DNA of 39,653 nt from Pseudobdellovibrionaceae bacterium. GTDB taxonomy: Bacteria; Bdellovibrionota; Bdellovibrionia; Bdellovibrionales; Bdellovibrionaceae. Positions 1 through 8,207 of this stretch are shown one piece after another. The notes under the pieces were generated by a model, which saw only the letters and a list, made by a program, of their open reading frames with translations, had not been told where the DNA came from and did not search any database. The DNA lies in assembly GCA_016785955.1 (NCBI GenBank), contig JAEUWH010000119.1:1-39653 (forward strand), written 5' to 3'. The stretch's first letter is position 1; the number at the start of each line of letters is the position of its first letter. The position numbers and the translations under genes are program-made.

Positions 1-2
1 AG

Positions 3-101
3 AATCCAATTTACCTAAAAAAAGAAATGGATAAAAAACTTAAAGTATTTTTTGAACTAGTCGATGAGATAAAAAGAAGAAACCGTGCAACCGGATCTTG
101 A
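3..101 (+). CDS. C-terminal end of an unrecognised gene entering from the left
   Basis: One reading frame is open from the left edge of the window to a TGA at 99-101. It gives about 32 residues ending in RRNRATGS, rich in Lys, Glu and Arg and with helical character (MDKKLKVFFELVDEIKRR). No domain can be recognised from so short a piece. The TGA overlaps a TTG at 98-100 that opens the next ORF, a 4-nt overlap of the kind seen in translationally coupled genes. Because the upstream part is missing, it could also be a chance open frame. Confidence 0.35.
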   Translation, partial: NPIYLKKEMDKKLKVFFELVDEIKRRNRATGS

Positions 102-391
102 TTGCACTGCTTCAGTATCATTTACCTATGAGTCAATACGCCAAGCAAACTCAGTTCTTTTTAAACTATACAGATTACCAAAAGATTCCCGAGGCCGCAG
201 ACAAGTACACTCCTCAGTTTGACGATACAATTACATTTCTCCACTACGCACAGGCCCCTTATACCAAAGGCGCTGATAGAATCGATTTTTTTAAAGAGCT
301 TTTTAAAGAGCCGACAGTATATCCGTGGCCCAGAATGAAAACGGGTTATACTGAAAAATACAGTCCTATTCAAAAAGACGTGGTCGTATAA
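98..391 (+). CDS. small hypothetical protein (97 aa)
   Basis: This 97-residue ORF uses TTG at 98, overlapping the previous stop. A shorter version would start at ATG 128. Neither has a good Shine-Dalgarno sequence. The protein is rich in Tyr, Phe, Pro and Lys, has no signal peptide or membrane segment, and ends in QKDVVV. I do not recognise it. The stop at 389-391 directly abuts the stop of the convergent histidine kinase, with no spacer. The segment 104-142 is repeated, with 5 mismatches in 39 nt, at 26907-26945, where this frame does not continue. The ORF could therefore be a remnant of a decayed or recombined gene. Its codon use looks protein-like, so I keep it at low confidence. Confidence 0.4.
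   Translation: MIALLQYHLPMSQYAKQTQFFLNYTDYQKIPEAADKYTPQFDDTITFLHYAQAPYTKGADRIDFFKELFKEPTVYPWPRMKTGYTEKYSPIQKDVVV
104..142 (+). repeat. left copy of a dispersed 39-bp imperfect repeat
   Basis: This segment matches 26907-26945 at 34 of 39 positions without gaps. The shared core reads TATCATTTA, then CTATGA, then TCAATACGCC. In the frame beginning at the TGC of 103-105 both copies can be read as Cys-Thr-x-Ser-Val-Ser-Phe-x-Tyr-x-Ser-Ile-Arg, with mostly synonymous or conservative differences. A relic of duplicated coding sequence is therefore possible. Confidence 0.6.
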
Positions 392-1810
392 CTATGCAGC
401 TTGTGTATTATTTTCTGGGATGAATTTCTTAGGGAAATACAATTGAAAACATGTACCGACCTCACCCGTCGGTACATCTATGATTTCCACGGTACCGTTC
501 AAGCGAGTCACATATTCTTTTACAATCGGCATACCCAAGCCAGTTCCTTTTTCTCCATGGGTTCCCAATGTCGACGTCACCGAAGATGACGAGAAAATTT
601 TAGACTTTGCCTCGGATGAAACACCCGCACCAAAATCACGCACTCGAATAAACAAACCATTCCGTGCGGAACTCACATTGATTTCAATTTTTCCATCAAC
701 ATATGAAAATTTAATTGCGTTCGATAATATATTAGAAAAAATCTGATTCTTGATCCAAGCACGATCACTATTAACCAGTGTTTCTGTATCCGGGCAAACA
801 ACAAGATTAACAGATAAGTTTTTCATACTAATTTTCTCTTCAAATTGATCAATCACGGACGCAATCACGTCTTTTATATCAAATTCTGACAACCGTGGTG
901 TGATTTTTCCCATTCGGACCGTATGAAAATTTTTAACTGTGGCTAAGGTATCCAAGATCGTCCCTAACGCCGTTCTAGCTTTCGACTTCAAGTTATGAGG
1001 AAAATTCTCGACCTCCACCTTAGACGCCCGATCAACGAACGCCATAATGATTTGCACAGGATTTGAAATATCATGTACTAAGATACTTAAAAGCATCTGA
1101 TTCTCTTTGGTCAGAATTCCCAAGTTTTTGTTCGATTCCATCAAGTGTTCGTAGGCCAAGTTCAATTGTGACGTTCGGGCCAAGACTTGCTTTTCCAGCG
1201 ACATCGAATAACTATCAGAAGTTTTTTTGATGACAAACAAAGGTATATAAATCGAATAGATAAAATAGAAACTCAAAACGATCGAGAATCCCAACACCGC
1301 CATCTCGGGATTAGATCGAATGAACGGATAGTCGATAAAATGAGCTCCATTCAAAAATATAAGGATAGAAAAACCTTTTCTCATTAGATCAACGTTACCT
1401 TTGCGGTTCTGAAATAAACTGACCATGGTCGCCAGAAATATACCGACACAGTAAAAAGAACTTGCGGCTCCGTATTCGACACCTAAAAACATGGCCCCCA
1501 GACTGATGACCGCACCAGCACCGGTTAGTCCAAAATATATTTTAGATGATAACTGAGTCTCGAATAGTGCGTGATATATCTTCAACAAAAGAAACAGCGA
1601 CAAAGTATTTGTCGTAAAGGCTAAGAAGCCTATTTCATTTGGCTGACTAAATACCCCCTGCATAACAAAACACAAAATTCCGCTAAGCCAGAAATAGAGA
1701 AGCGACTTAAGCAGCTTCTCTCTATAAGCCATATATAAAAAGAAAGTGAATACTGAACTCATCAGTAAAATAAAACCATATATATAAACAAGGGTTTGCA
1801 TCACCAGCAT
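392..1810 (-). CDS. membrane sensor histidine kinase (orphan)
   Basis: This is a sensor kinase of 472 residues. The first half holds about seven hydrophobic segments (roughly residues 8-28, 36-55, 63-82, 92-112, 116-136, 147-165 and 173-196), an integral-membrane input module without a recognisable periplasmic domain. A short coiled linker follows. The HisKA region has its H-box at LVHDISNP (His near 246), then comes a HATPase_c domain with N-box (SNILSNAIKFS), G1 (RDFGAGV) and G2 (GTGLGMPIV). All residues needed for autophosphorylation and ATP binding appear to be present. I prefer ATG 1810 over the upstream TTG at 1816 because AAAGGA lies at suitable spacing. No response regulator is adjacent, so the partner is encoded elsewhere and the signal is unknown. 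Confidence 0.9.
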   Translation of the reverse strand: MLVMQTLVYIYGFILLMSSVFTFFLYMAYREKLLKSLLYFWLSGILCFVMQGVFSQPNEIGFLAFTTNTLSLFLLLKIYHALFETQLSSKIYFGLTGAGAVISLGAMFLGVEYGAASSFYCVGIFLATMVSLFQNRKGNVDLMRKGFSILIFLNGAHFIDYPFIRSNPEMAVLGFSIVLSFYFIYSIYIPLFVIKKTSDSYSMSLEKQVLARTSQLNLAYEHLMESNKNLGILTKENQMLLSILVHDISNPVQIIMAFVDRASKVEVENFPHNLKSKARTALGTILDTLATVKNFHTVRMGKITPRLSEFDIKDVIASVIDQFEEKISMKNLSVNLVVCPDTETLVNSDRAWIKNQIFSNILSNAIKFSYVDGKIEINVSSARNGLFIRVRDFGAGVSSEAKSKIFSSSSVTSTLGTHGEKGTGLGMPIVKEYVTRLNGTVEIIDVPTGEVGTCFQLYFPKKFIPENNTQAA

Positions 1811-1947
1811 AGACAAATCCTTTGTCGGATCCTCATCTAAAAGAGATAAGGATAAAAATGATCCAATTTAAGAAAAAACCATCAAGATTTCTTGAAAACA
1901 ACCAATATAATTAAAGTATAATAGTTTAGTTGCTAATTTACACAAAT

Positions 1948-1964
1948 CTAGACCCAACGTCTAG
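1948..1964. other. small inverted repeat upstream of the histidine kinase
   Basis: CTAGAC and GTCTAG are perfect 6-bp arms around a 5-nt spacer. They lie about 140 nt upstream of the kinase start and just beyond the rpsI terminator. This could be an operator site for the kinase promoter, but nothing else supports it. Confidence 0.25.
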
Positions 1965-2010
1965 CTACACTCAAGTCCAACAATAAAGATGTGAACATCT
2001 CAATTTGAGC

Positions 2011-2038
2011 AAAAAAAAAGGAACCTTTCGGTTCCTTT
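2011..2038 (-). terminator. intrinsic terminator of the rplM-rpsI operon
   Basis: Read on the minus strand, a 9-bp perfect stem (AAAGGAACC / GGTTCCTTT) with a GAAA tetraloop is followed by at least six further Ts. It lies 34 nt past the rpsI stop codon, the expected place for a Rho-independent terminator. Confidence 0.92.
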
Positions 2039-2071
2039 CTTTGTAAATATCCAAATATTGCGAATTGGATT

Positions 2072-2470
2072 CTAACGTTTTGAGTATTGATATCGCTTAC
2101 GAGCACCTGATTTACCGTATTTCTTACGCTCAACCATTCTTGGGTCACGAGTAAGGTAGCCGGCTTTTTTCAAAGTACCGCGGAATTCAGGGTTGAATGC
2201 TTGAAGAGCACGAGAAATTCCAAGTCGAATTGCTCCCGCCTGTCCCGCTTCTCCGCCACCAGTTACGGTAACTTTAGCATCAAATTTTCCAGATTGTTGT
2301 AATAAATCGAAAGGCTGCATAACAACCATTCGTGATTGTAAACGACTCATGTATTCATCAAGTTTTTCGCCGTTTACAGTAACAGATCCTTTACCTGGTT
2401 TCAGAAACACACGAGCAGTGCTCGTTTTTCTTCTTCCAGTCGCATAAAATAATTTTTCCATTGTAGCCAT
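2072..2470 (-). CDS. rpsI: 30S ribosomal protein S9
   Basis: This 132-residue protein is full length for uS9. The N-terminal [15 protein letters not shown] segment and the basic C-terminal tail ending in RKRYQYSKR are diagnostic. In the ribosome this C-terminal tail reaches the P-site tRNA anticodon region. AGAGGGA lies just upstream of ATG 2470. The gene follows rplM by 13 nt, the near-universal L13-S9 arrangement, and is followed by a strong intrinsic terminator at 2011-2038. The two genes form a complete bicistronic operon. Confidence 0.98.
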   Translation of the reverse strand: MATMEKLFYATGRRKTSTARVFLKPGKGSVTVNGEKLDEYMSRLQSRMVVMQPFDLLQQSGKFDAKVTVTGGGEAGQAGAIRLGISRALQAFNPEFRGTLKKAGYLTRDPRMVERKKYGKSGARKRYQYSKR

Positions 2471-2483
2471 TATCTATCCCTCT

Positions 2484-2924
2484 TTATTTCACAGCGTAAG
2501 GTTGTGGTTTTTGAGCCGCGTGATCATGAGTTGCGCCCGTATAGGCTTTCATCTTTAAGATCAAGTGACGAGACATCTTATTAGTAGGCAACATTCCGCG
2601 AACGGCTTCATGCATGATGAAAGATGAATCTTCTTCTTTCACTTGCTGAGCTGTTTTTGTTTTCATTGAACCGAAAAATCGAGAGTGTCGGTAGAATTTT
2701 TTAGAATCCCACTTGGAACCAGTAAGAACCATTTTGTCCGTATTGATCACGACAACAAAATCGCCAGTATCTGCATGAGGAGTAAAAAGTGGCTTGTGTT
2801 TACCGCGAAGTAAATTAGCAATATGAGTTGCTACACGTCCGACTTTTTGATCAGCAGCATCGATTAAGTGCCATGCACGCTGAACATCTTCAGTCTTTGC
2901 CATCGTTGTTTTAGTTTGCTTCAT
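2484..2924 (-). CDS. rplM: 50S ribosomal protein L13
   Basis: This 146-residue protein has the uL13 features WHLIDAADQKVGRVATHIA near the N-terminus, then HADTGDFVVVIN, the YRHSRFFGS region and the AVRGMLP.NKM motif. L13 is an early assembly protein of the large subunit. The start at 2924 is supported by GGAG eight nt upstream. A shorter start at an internal Met (MAKTEDV) would remove seven residues and cannot be excluded. It is the first gene of the rplM-rpsI operon. A sigma70-type promoter lies at 3036-3064, with a leader of about 105 nt that can fold into competing hairpins. Confidence 0.98.
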   Translation of the reverse strand: MKQTKTTMAKTEDVQRAWHLIDAADQKVGRVATHIANLLRGKHKPLFTPHADTGDFVVVINTDKMVLTGSKWDSKKFYRHSRFFGSMKTKTAQQVKEEDSSFIMHEAVRGMLPTNKMSRHLILKMKAYTGATHDHAAQKPQPYAVK

Positions 2925-3029
2925 TTAGTTGCTCCAGTATCTTTTAACATCAGGTTAAGTTGCATCATTAACCTATGTTTTCATTGAGGTTAGAATTAAT
3001 TTTCAACAGGGCTAATCCTTGACCACGAG
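2925..3029 (-). promoter_or_regulatory. 5' leader of rplM with mutually exclusive hairpins
   Basis: Three perfect inverted repeats share the same bases: 2987-2992 with 2969-2974 (AGGTTA/TAACCT), 2968-2973 with 2953-2958 (TTAACC/GGTTAA), and 2954-2958 with 2944-2948 (GTTAA/TTAAC). Only alternate stems can form at once. Such competing structures are typical of autogenously regulated ribosomal-protein leaders, where the protein binds its own mRNA. Regulation here is inference. The pairing is seen directly. Confidence 0.45.
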
Positions 3030-3035
3030 TTTGTC

Positions 3036-3064
3036 GTTGTAAGGTTTGCGTCACCCATTGTCAA
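3036..3064 (-). promoter_or_regulatory. sigma70-type promoter for rplM-rpsI
   Basis: On the minus strand a perfect -35 box TTGACA (3059-3064) is followed after exactly 17 nt by TACAAC (3036-3041), a 4/6 match to the -10 consensus. The start of transcription would be near 3029. The stretch 2925-3227 between rplM and truA holds this promoter and the leader, and I see nothing else in it. Confidence 0.6.
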
Positions 3065-3227
3065 GCTCCAAGCTCAACAAACTTTTCCACATTTCTTCAC
3101 CTCATCGAACGTAATAGTACCATTTTTCAACCACGATTGTAAATACATGATATTAAACAGCTTTTTATATCTTCAATAAACGAAAAAATGTCATTCTGTT
3201 CAAAAGGTATTCAGCGACTCGGGACTA

Positions 3228-4091
3228 TCACTGTGAAGGCCTTATCTTTTTTAAGAGACGGCACTGACTCTCCAGGTTCTTAGGGTAATAGACCTTCCAT
3301 AAATACAGTCCCTGGGGTGGAGCCGGGGCCTTGGCTTGTTGACGATCCTTGGCGGCGATGATCTGCGCAAATGATTTGGGATCCTCTTTCGTGCGCTCTA
3401 AAAACAACTGCGTCCCAACAATATTACGAACCATTTGCTTTAAAAACCCACTACCGGTGATACGAAATTCAAGAGTATTCTTTTTAGTCTTTAGCCATTG
3501 TGCTCGATAGATCGTTCGTACCGTATGAGGCACCTCACTGCCCACGGACTGAAAACTCTTAAAATCGTGGGTCCCGATCAGCATAGCACTTAACGAATTT
3601 AAATAATCCACATCAATTGCATTGCGGATCCAATGGGCATAGCGGCTTAAAAACACCGAGGGACGGTCACTATTATAGACTATGTAACGATAGGTTTTAT
3701 ACTCAGAAGAAATTGTCGAATGAAATTCGCCAGGAGCCCTCCAAATATCTTTAATTACGATGGAGGCAGGCAGTTTTGAATTAACGGCCCAGGCAAAATC
3801 AATATTTGTAAAAAAAGATTCTGGCTTGGTCGTTTCAAAATGACAGACCTGATTAGCCGCATGAACGCCAGCATCGGTTCGACCGCTGGCATAGAGGCCA
3901 ATCTCTTCGTTCAAAATACTCGAGAGCGCCTTCTCTAAAACATAGGCCACACTTTTAACATGACCGTGATTTTGCTTTTGCCAACCACAATAGTCAGTAC
4001 CGTCATATGAAACTATAAATTTAATTTTAATTTTATTCCTATTTTCTGCGGTCACGTTGTGGTGATGTATACCATCCTCCGGGGCAGTCAA
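3228..4091 (-). CDS. truA: tRNA pseudouridine synthase A
   Basis: TruA converts U38-U40 of the tRNA anticodon stem to pseudouridine. The protein shows the N-terminal VSYDGTDYCGWQ motif and the catalytic Asp in ASGRTDAGVHA (Asp near residue 73 of the longest form). The later motifs FHSTISSEYKTYRY, GTHDFKSFQS and SGFLKQMVRNIVGT are also present. Up to 287 residues is slightly longer than usual. The start is uncertain. The longest frame opens with TTG 4091 without a ribosome site, and an in-frame GTG at 4055 gives a more typical N-terminus. A GGAGG lies between them, close to no standard start codon in frame. It is followed on the minus strand by a gene-free stretch before rplM. Confidence 0.95.
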   Translation of the reverse strand: MTAPEDGIHHHNVTAENRNKIKIKFIVSYDGTDYCGWQKQNHGHVKSVAYVLEKALSSILNEEIGLYASGRTDAGVHAANQVCHFETTKPESFFTNIDFAWAVNSKLPASIVIKDIWRAPGEFHSTISSEYKTYRYIVYNSDRPSVFLSRYAHWIRNAIDVDYLNSLSAMLIGTHDFKSFQSVGSEVPHTVRTIYRAQWLKTKKNTLEFRITGSGFLKQMVRNIVGTQLFLERTKEDPKSFAQIIAAKDRQQAKAPAPPQGLYLWKVYYPKNLESQCRLLKKIRPSQ

Positions 4092-4142
4092 TCCAAAAGG
4101 CGACGAGGTCTTCGTTTTTCAATGCCCTTATCTGCCAACCGC

Positions 4143-5000
4143 TTACTGGCGACTAGAGCAAGATTTCTGACCGATCGAGAACATGCGGTAAACATACTCA
4201 TTTTTCCGCAAGATGCGCTTTTCAATCTTTAATGTTGCCGACGGCTCGCCACGTAAGTCGGCCTTCCAAGAAACTTCCTCACCACCGCGATCACAGCTGG
4301 ATGATGTCCACATCGAAGTTAATTTCGTGGTTCCTTCGACGGCTTTGCGGATGTGGATGTCACCATTTGAATCGGTCGATTGTGTCGACGGAAAACTGTA
4401 GACCACTAAAAGCTCATTATTTTCGATTTTGGTGGTGATCTCACAGTCTTGTCCCTTGATAGATAAATTTTGGATATCTCCAAAAATCTTTGCAGTCTCA
4501 ACGGACAATCGAGCCTGGGACAATTTAATGTAGTCTGCATCAGGCTCTACTGTGGCCGAACTTTCGGTTACTGTGGCAAGGCCAAATACAATCGAATCAA
4601 CAATAAGACGATACTGACCTGGCTTAACAATAACTGGCACCGACGCGTGATCAGGACCGACCGCGCCGATAATGCCAAGCCCACCGCTGACACTTTCGTA
4701 ACATTGATGTTCTATATCCGTTTGAATAACGACTGCGATTGTTCCCGGTTCAGTGTTCGTAGGAAGCACCACGTGGCGCGAGTTCACCGCGCGAACTTTG
4801 CCACTGCCATAATGGGCTTTGGATCGAAATTGTAAACCCAAAACAACTTCTTGAGATGGATCTATAGCCATAGTCGTACCGTCTGCTTTTTTAACGATGG
4901 ACTGACTTACTTTTGTTTGAGTCAGCTCCCAAATATCCACTACGGCCGCTTGGGCCAGAGGCGCTGCGCTTAAAAGTGCTATTAAAATTAAACTTTTCAT
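4143..5000 (-). CDS. secreted protein of unknown function (285 aa)
   Basis: The first 18 residues (MKSLILIALLSAAPLAQA) are a clear signal peptide with an Ala-x-Ala cleavage site. The mature part has four Cys (HQC, QDC, SSC, KSC), which could form disulfides in the periplasm, and alternates beta-strand-like segments. I do not recognise the family. It is the last gene of a three-gene operon. The preceding gene ends 8 nt upstream of its start, and all three products carry signal peptides. truA begins 51 nt further on and may be co-transcribed. Confidence 0.8.
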   Translation of the reverse strand: MKSLILIALLSAAPLAQAAVVDIWELTQTKVSQSIVKKADGTTMAIDPSQEVVLGLQFRSKAHYGSGKVRAVNSRHVVLPTNTEPGTIAVVIQTDIEHQCYESVSGGLGIIGAVGPDHASVPVIVKPGQYRLIVDSIVFGLATVTESSATVEPDADYIKLSQARLSVETAKIFGDIQNLSIKGQDCEITTKIENNELLVVYSFPSTQSTDSNGDIHIRKAVEGTTKLTSMWTSSSCDRGGEEVSWKADLRGEPSATLKIEKRILRKNEYVYRMFSIGQKSCSSRQ

Positions 5001-5008
5001 AAATTCTC

Positions 5009-6463
5009 CTATAATAACTTACGTGCATTGTTTTTGATAATTGATGAAATGCTGCTGTTGTTAATGATTTTCTCCAGGATCGCGCGCTTGGAAGTAATTC
5101 CCGCACACGCTTTCATATTCGTACCTGCATAGGGCTTGGCTGATTCACAGTCGGCAATCTGAGCTACCAATCGCCCGGCATTGGAATAGTTAAGCTCTGG
5201 ATCTCCTATAATGCCACTTACGGAATCGCCAGCCGTCGCCACTTCGGCCAACATCTCCATCGCCATTTGCAAACCCGGCAATTCTGTTTTTGGTTTCGCC
5301 CCAATAGAAGACGTAAAAACTCTGTTACGGCCCCAAGGCGCCCCTTCGCTGTCACCGAGATTCGACTCGATAACGAACCGATAGATCTCTTCTTGAGCGT
5401 ACTTAGGCAACTGAATCGTTAAAGGCAAATCCGTTAAAACTTGAACGGCACCGCGACTGTTATTTCTAAAACGTATCGACCATTCGTCTTTATTTACGGA
5501 TTTAAGCACGGACAAAAGAGTACGCACTATATCCACCCGCATGCTTTCCGAAATTGAATTTTTACGAAGCCAATCGAATGCGATTTCAGACATCGGAACG
5601 GCGATCTCTGGCTGTCGCATCATCTGTTGTAATACCGAGGCAACGGCTTGTACGTCTTTTGAGTCCGCCAATGCCTTCACCTTTTTTTCAAATTCAATCC
5701 CGGTACTAAACAAAGTATCCAGATACTTCAAACCCTCTTTAGTTTCGCCCTTTTCATAACCAGATTTCAAAACTGTTTTCAGAATCCACAGAGAGTCTTC
5801 GTAACTGAATCCGTACGATAAAAAACCGGACATGCTCGAGCTAGAATAGTTTGAATAGCGAATCATTCTTAAAATATTAAACGCGATGGCGCTTTTGTAA
5901 TCTTTAGGGGTGGGGAAATCCGTTTTCAAAAGTTGTTCGACCATATAGCGCATATATGGGTAAGGCAGACTACTGTGCTGTCCCAAGCTCATCGAAACAC
6001 CCTGAACCATCAAGGTGGTCAACCAAGGCATCTTGAAATACTCCACCACATACTGCTGAGCCACCGACGGACTCATCCCGATATTGGACATCGCCATGTT
6101 GATGGTATCTTGAGACAGGCATTCAAGCGCGCCATCTTCACCCCAATTGCACATTCCCTTTTCTGAAAACATATTTTTGGGAACGTGCTTTAAATCATTC
6201 AAAGCGCGCAAAAATAAAGCGTCCGTTTCTTTTCTTGGAAGACCATTTTCCTGCAAATACTTTAATGAGCGAGAATAATAAATAATACGTTGCTGCAGAT
6301 CTAAAGATGCCAAATCATTTTCGACTAAACGAACCATTTGATCAACGGTTAATCGCTCGGTCGAAAGTCTGACAAGTAATTCTTCGGCGTCTTCCGCCCC
6401 GCCAGCAAAAGACAGTGATGATACGAAAGACATTAAAAATATTATTTTGAATAATTTTTTCAT
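5009..6463 (-). CDS. secreted protein of unknown function (484 aa)
   Basis: The start is set at ATG 6463 because AGGAG stands eight nt upstream and a typical signal peptide (MKKLFKIIFLMSFVSSLSFA) follows. An upstream in-frame extension to 6532 would overlap the previous gene and add non-signal sequence. The mature protein is mostly alpha-helical in character, with repeated leucine-rich amphipathic stretches reminiscent of helical-repeat scaffolds, and three to four Cys. I recognise no enzyme motif. It lies 13 nt downstream of the 520-residue secreted protein gene and 8 nt upstream of the 285-residue one, so the three probably act together in the cell envelope or outside the cell. Confidence 0.8.
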   Translation of the reverse strand: MKKLFKIIFLMSFVSSLSFAGGAEDAEELLVRLSTERLTVDQMVRLVENDLASLDLQQRIIYYSRSLKYLQENGLPRKETDALFLRALNDLKHVPKNMFSEKGMCNWGEDGALECLSQDTINMAMSNIGMSPSVAQQYVVEYFKMPWLTTLMVQGVSMSLGQHSSLPYPYMRYMVEQLLKTDFPTPKDYKSAIAFNILRMIRYSNYSSSSMSGFLSYGFSYEDSLWILKTVLKSGYEKGETKEGLKYLDTLFSTGIEFEKKVKALADSKDVQAVASVLQQMMRQPEIAVPMSEIAFDWLRKNSISESMRVDIVRTLLSVLKSVNKDEWSIRFRNNSRGAVQVLTDLPLTIQLPKYAQEEIYRFVIESNLGDSEGAPWGRNRVFTSSIGAKPKTELPGLQMAMEMLAEVATAGDSVSGIIGDPELNYSNAGRLVAQIADCESAKPYAGTNMKACAGITSKRAILEKIINNSSISSIIKNNARKLL

Positions 6464-6476
6464 AAATACTCCTGAA

Positions 6477-8039
6477 TTAACGTGCTGGCTTTTCTTTGGG
6501 CTCGTAGCGCCAAGTCTTGTTGTCGTAATCAAAATAGAATCCGGCCTTTATCATTGTAGGAAACAACTCGCTTTCGATATCTCGAGGGAGCCTGTAGTAT
6601 ATTGAATGACACGTTTCCTCTGGACCGTTATAAAGTTCTCGAATTTTACTCTGCGCAATTAATTGTGGCCCACGATATTTTTCTTCGCCAAGCACACACT
6701 GGGTACCACTGTCCATAAAGCTCAACCCCAAATCTGCCAGAGTTTTCAACGCCGTGAATGTCCGAATGGCCGAAATAGGCTGCTTGCTTGTTTTCACCCA
6801 AAATGGCGTCGCCGCAAACGGCCCCACTAGACTTGGAACCAAGCCATGAGCCGCTAGCGTTTGGCTAAGGATCCTCGATTCATATAAAGGAATCGCCAAA
6901 CTTGAATAGTTCACAATAAAATTATCGCGAATGGCGGCTTGTAAAACACGTTTGTCCCAGGCAAACAAATACAACAATCGTCCCTTGAAATCAGTGGTGA
7001 CCGAACGAAGCGCATCGGCAATCGACTGCGGCGTCACCGGCGTTGCGTACTTTTGATCCGACAAAGTGTCATATGCGCCGTAATGGTTTTGCGACAAAAA
7101 GCAATTCTTCAGACGCTCTAGAGCCGATAAACTTTTCGCCGTGCCTACACAAGGGCCATCATAAATTTGTTTATATTTTACAAACATCAAACTGTACATT
7201 CCAAGACCCGTTTCTTTTGAAGCCCACTGAGCCGGGTAAATAGAGCTTATCGAAGCCGTATTTCCGTCTGGGCCCGCAAGTAGAAAATAAGCGGCGCGAT
7301 TTTTTTTCCAGGCCAATTGAACAGCTTCATACCATTCCTCATCTTGACTCGGATTATTCAAAAATTTATCAACTCGCTGATTATTTGCATCGCCGGTTCC
7401 TAGTATTCCACCGTCAATCAAAACATCGGCTTCATTGATACGATCAAATTGTTTGTGATCTTGCCCAACGATCCTCATTCCCGAGGACGAGTTGCTTCCG
7501 TTATCTTCGTCTTTTTCATTCAGCGGGATCGACAAAATCAAAGCCGCACGGTTATGAACGATTTTTAAGGATTCCTCGTACCGATAGTCATTTACACCGA
7601 CTAGACCGGCGATCTCTTTGGTCACTAAAGCCAAACGGCCTTCGGGATCCTTGCTGTAATTCAACCAAGCCGTGCGGTTAACTAGAACCGAGGAATCCAG
7701 CCGATCAAACAATGCCGGTTTTTCTTTTCCGGCATAGTCGCGCAATATATCCTCGGTAAATTCGACTAGCGCTTTTTCACCGGCGATTTGTAAACTTTTA
7801 TCCAGCTGCTCGACTTTGTTTTTAAAATCATCCGCGGCAAAAGGAAGCTGAATTTTAAATGGATTATCTTTGAAGAAAATGGCCAGCTGTTTTGCTAAAA
7901 CTATAAACTGTTGGGCCATCGGTTCACCACCGCCACCACTCTGTCCACCTTTACCACCTTTACGTGGGGCTTGTGCCGACGACACGGCACTGATCCCAAG
8001 AATGATGGCTAGGGCACACTTAACTAAACTGCGTTTCAT
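6477..8039 (-). CDS. secreted protein of unknown function (520 aa)
   Basis: This is the first gene of the three-gene secreted operon. A signal peptide with likely cleavage after SSAQA (residue 24) is followed by a Gly/Lys-rich linker (PRKGGKGGQSGGGG) and a globular region of about 470 residues without recognised motif. GGGAG precedes ATG 8039 at good spacing. The linker suggests a flexible tether between the export signal and the folded part. The divergent regulator at 8208 faces this operon across a 168-bp spacer, so it is the obvious candidate controller. The protein may act in the periplasm, on the surface, or in a prey or host cell. The sequence does not decide between these. Confidence 0.82.
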   Translation of the reverse strand: MKRSLVKCALAIILGISAVSSAQAPRKGGKGGQSGGGGEPMAQQFIVLAKQLAIFFKDNPFKIQLPFAADDFKNKVEQLDKSLQIAGEKALVEFTEDILRDYAGKEKPALFDRLDSSVLVNRTAWLNYSKDPEGRLALVTKEIAGLVGVNDYRYEESLKIVHNRAALILSIPLNEKDEDNGSNSSSGMRIVGQDHKQFDRINEADVLIDGGILGTGDANNQRVDKFLNNPSQDEEWYEAVQLAWKKNRAAYFLLAGPDGNTASISSIYPAQWASKETGLGMYSLMFVKYKQIYDGPCVGTAKSLSALERLKNCFLSQNHYGAYDTLSDQKYATPVTPQSIADALRSVTTDFKGRLLYLFAWDKRVLQAAIRDNFIVNYSSLAIPLYESRILSQTLAAHGLVPSLVGPFAATPFWVKTSKQPISAIRTFTALKTLADLGLSFMDSGTQCVLGEEKYRGPQLIAQSKIRELYNGPEETCHSIYYRLPRDIESELFPTMIKAGFYFDYDNKTWRYEPKEKPAR

Positions 8040-8207
8040 ATAAAGCTCCCGACATAAGTCTTAATTGCAATATTCAGTGCGTGGATCATTAATACCCGAA
8101 GACAATGACGCGCTCCATATAATATTAATTATTTTTTAAATACTTTGTTTCCTTTTAGGAAAAACTTAAACTAAAACCAATCATTTTATATTAGGTAATT
8201 ATTTGTT
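8040..8207. promoter_or_regulatory. divergent promoter region between the secreted operon and the TIGR02147-type gene
   Basis: This 168-bp AT-rich spacer must hold promoters for both directions. TATAAT-like and TATATT-like boxes can be picked out but without convincing -35 partners. A perfect inverted repeat, TTTCCT-TTT-AGGAAA at 8148-8162, lies about 45 nt before the regulator's start and could be an operator. Confidence 0.4.

Noticed and set aside
5009-6532. Longer start (6532) for the 484-residue secreted protein
   Set aside because: It would overlap the preceding gene, and a strong ribosome site and signal peptide mark ATG 6463.
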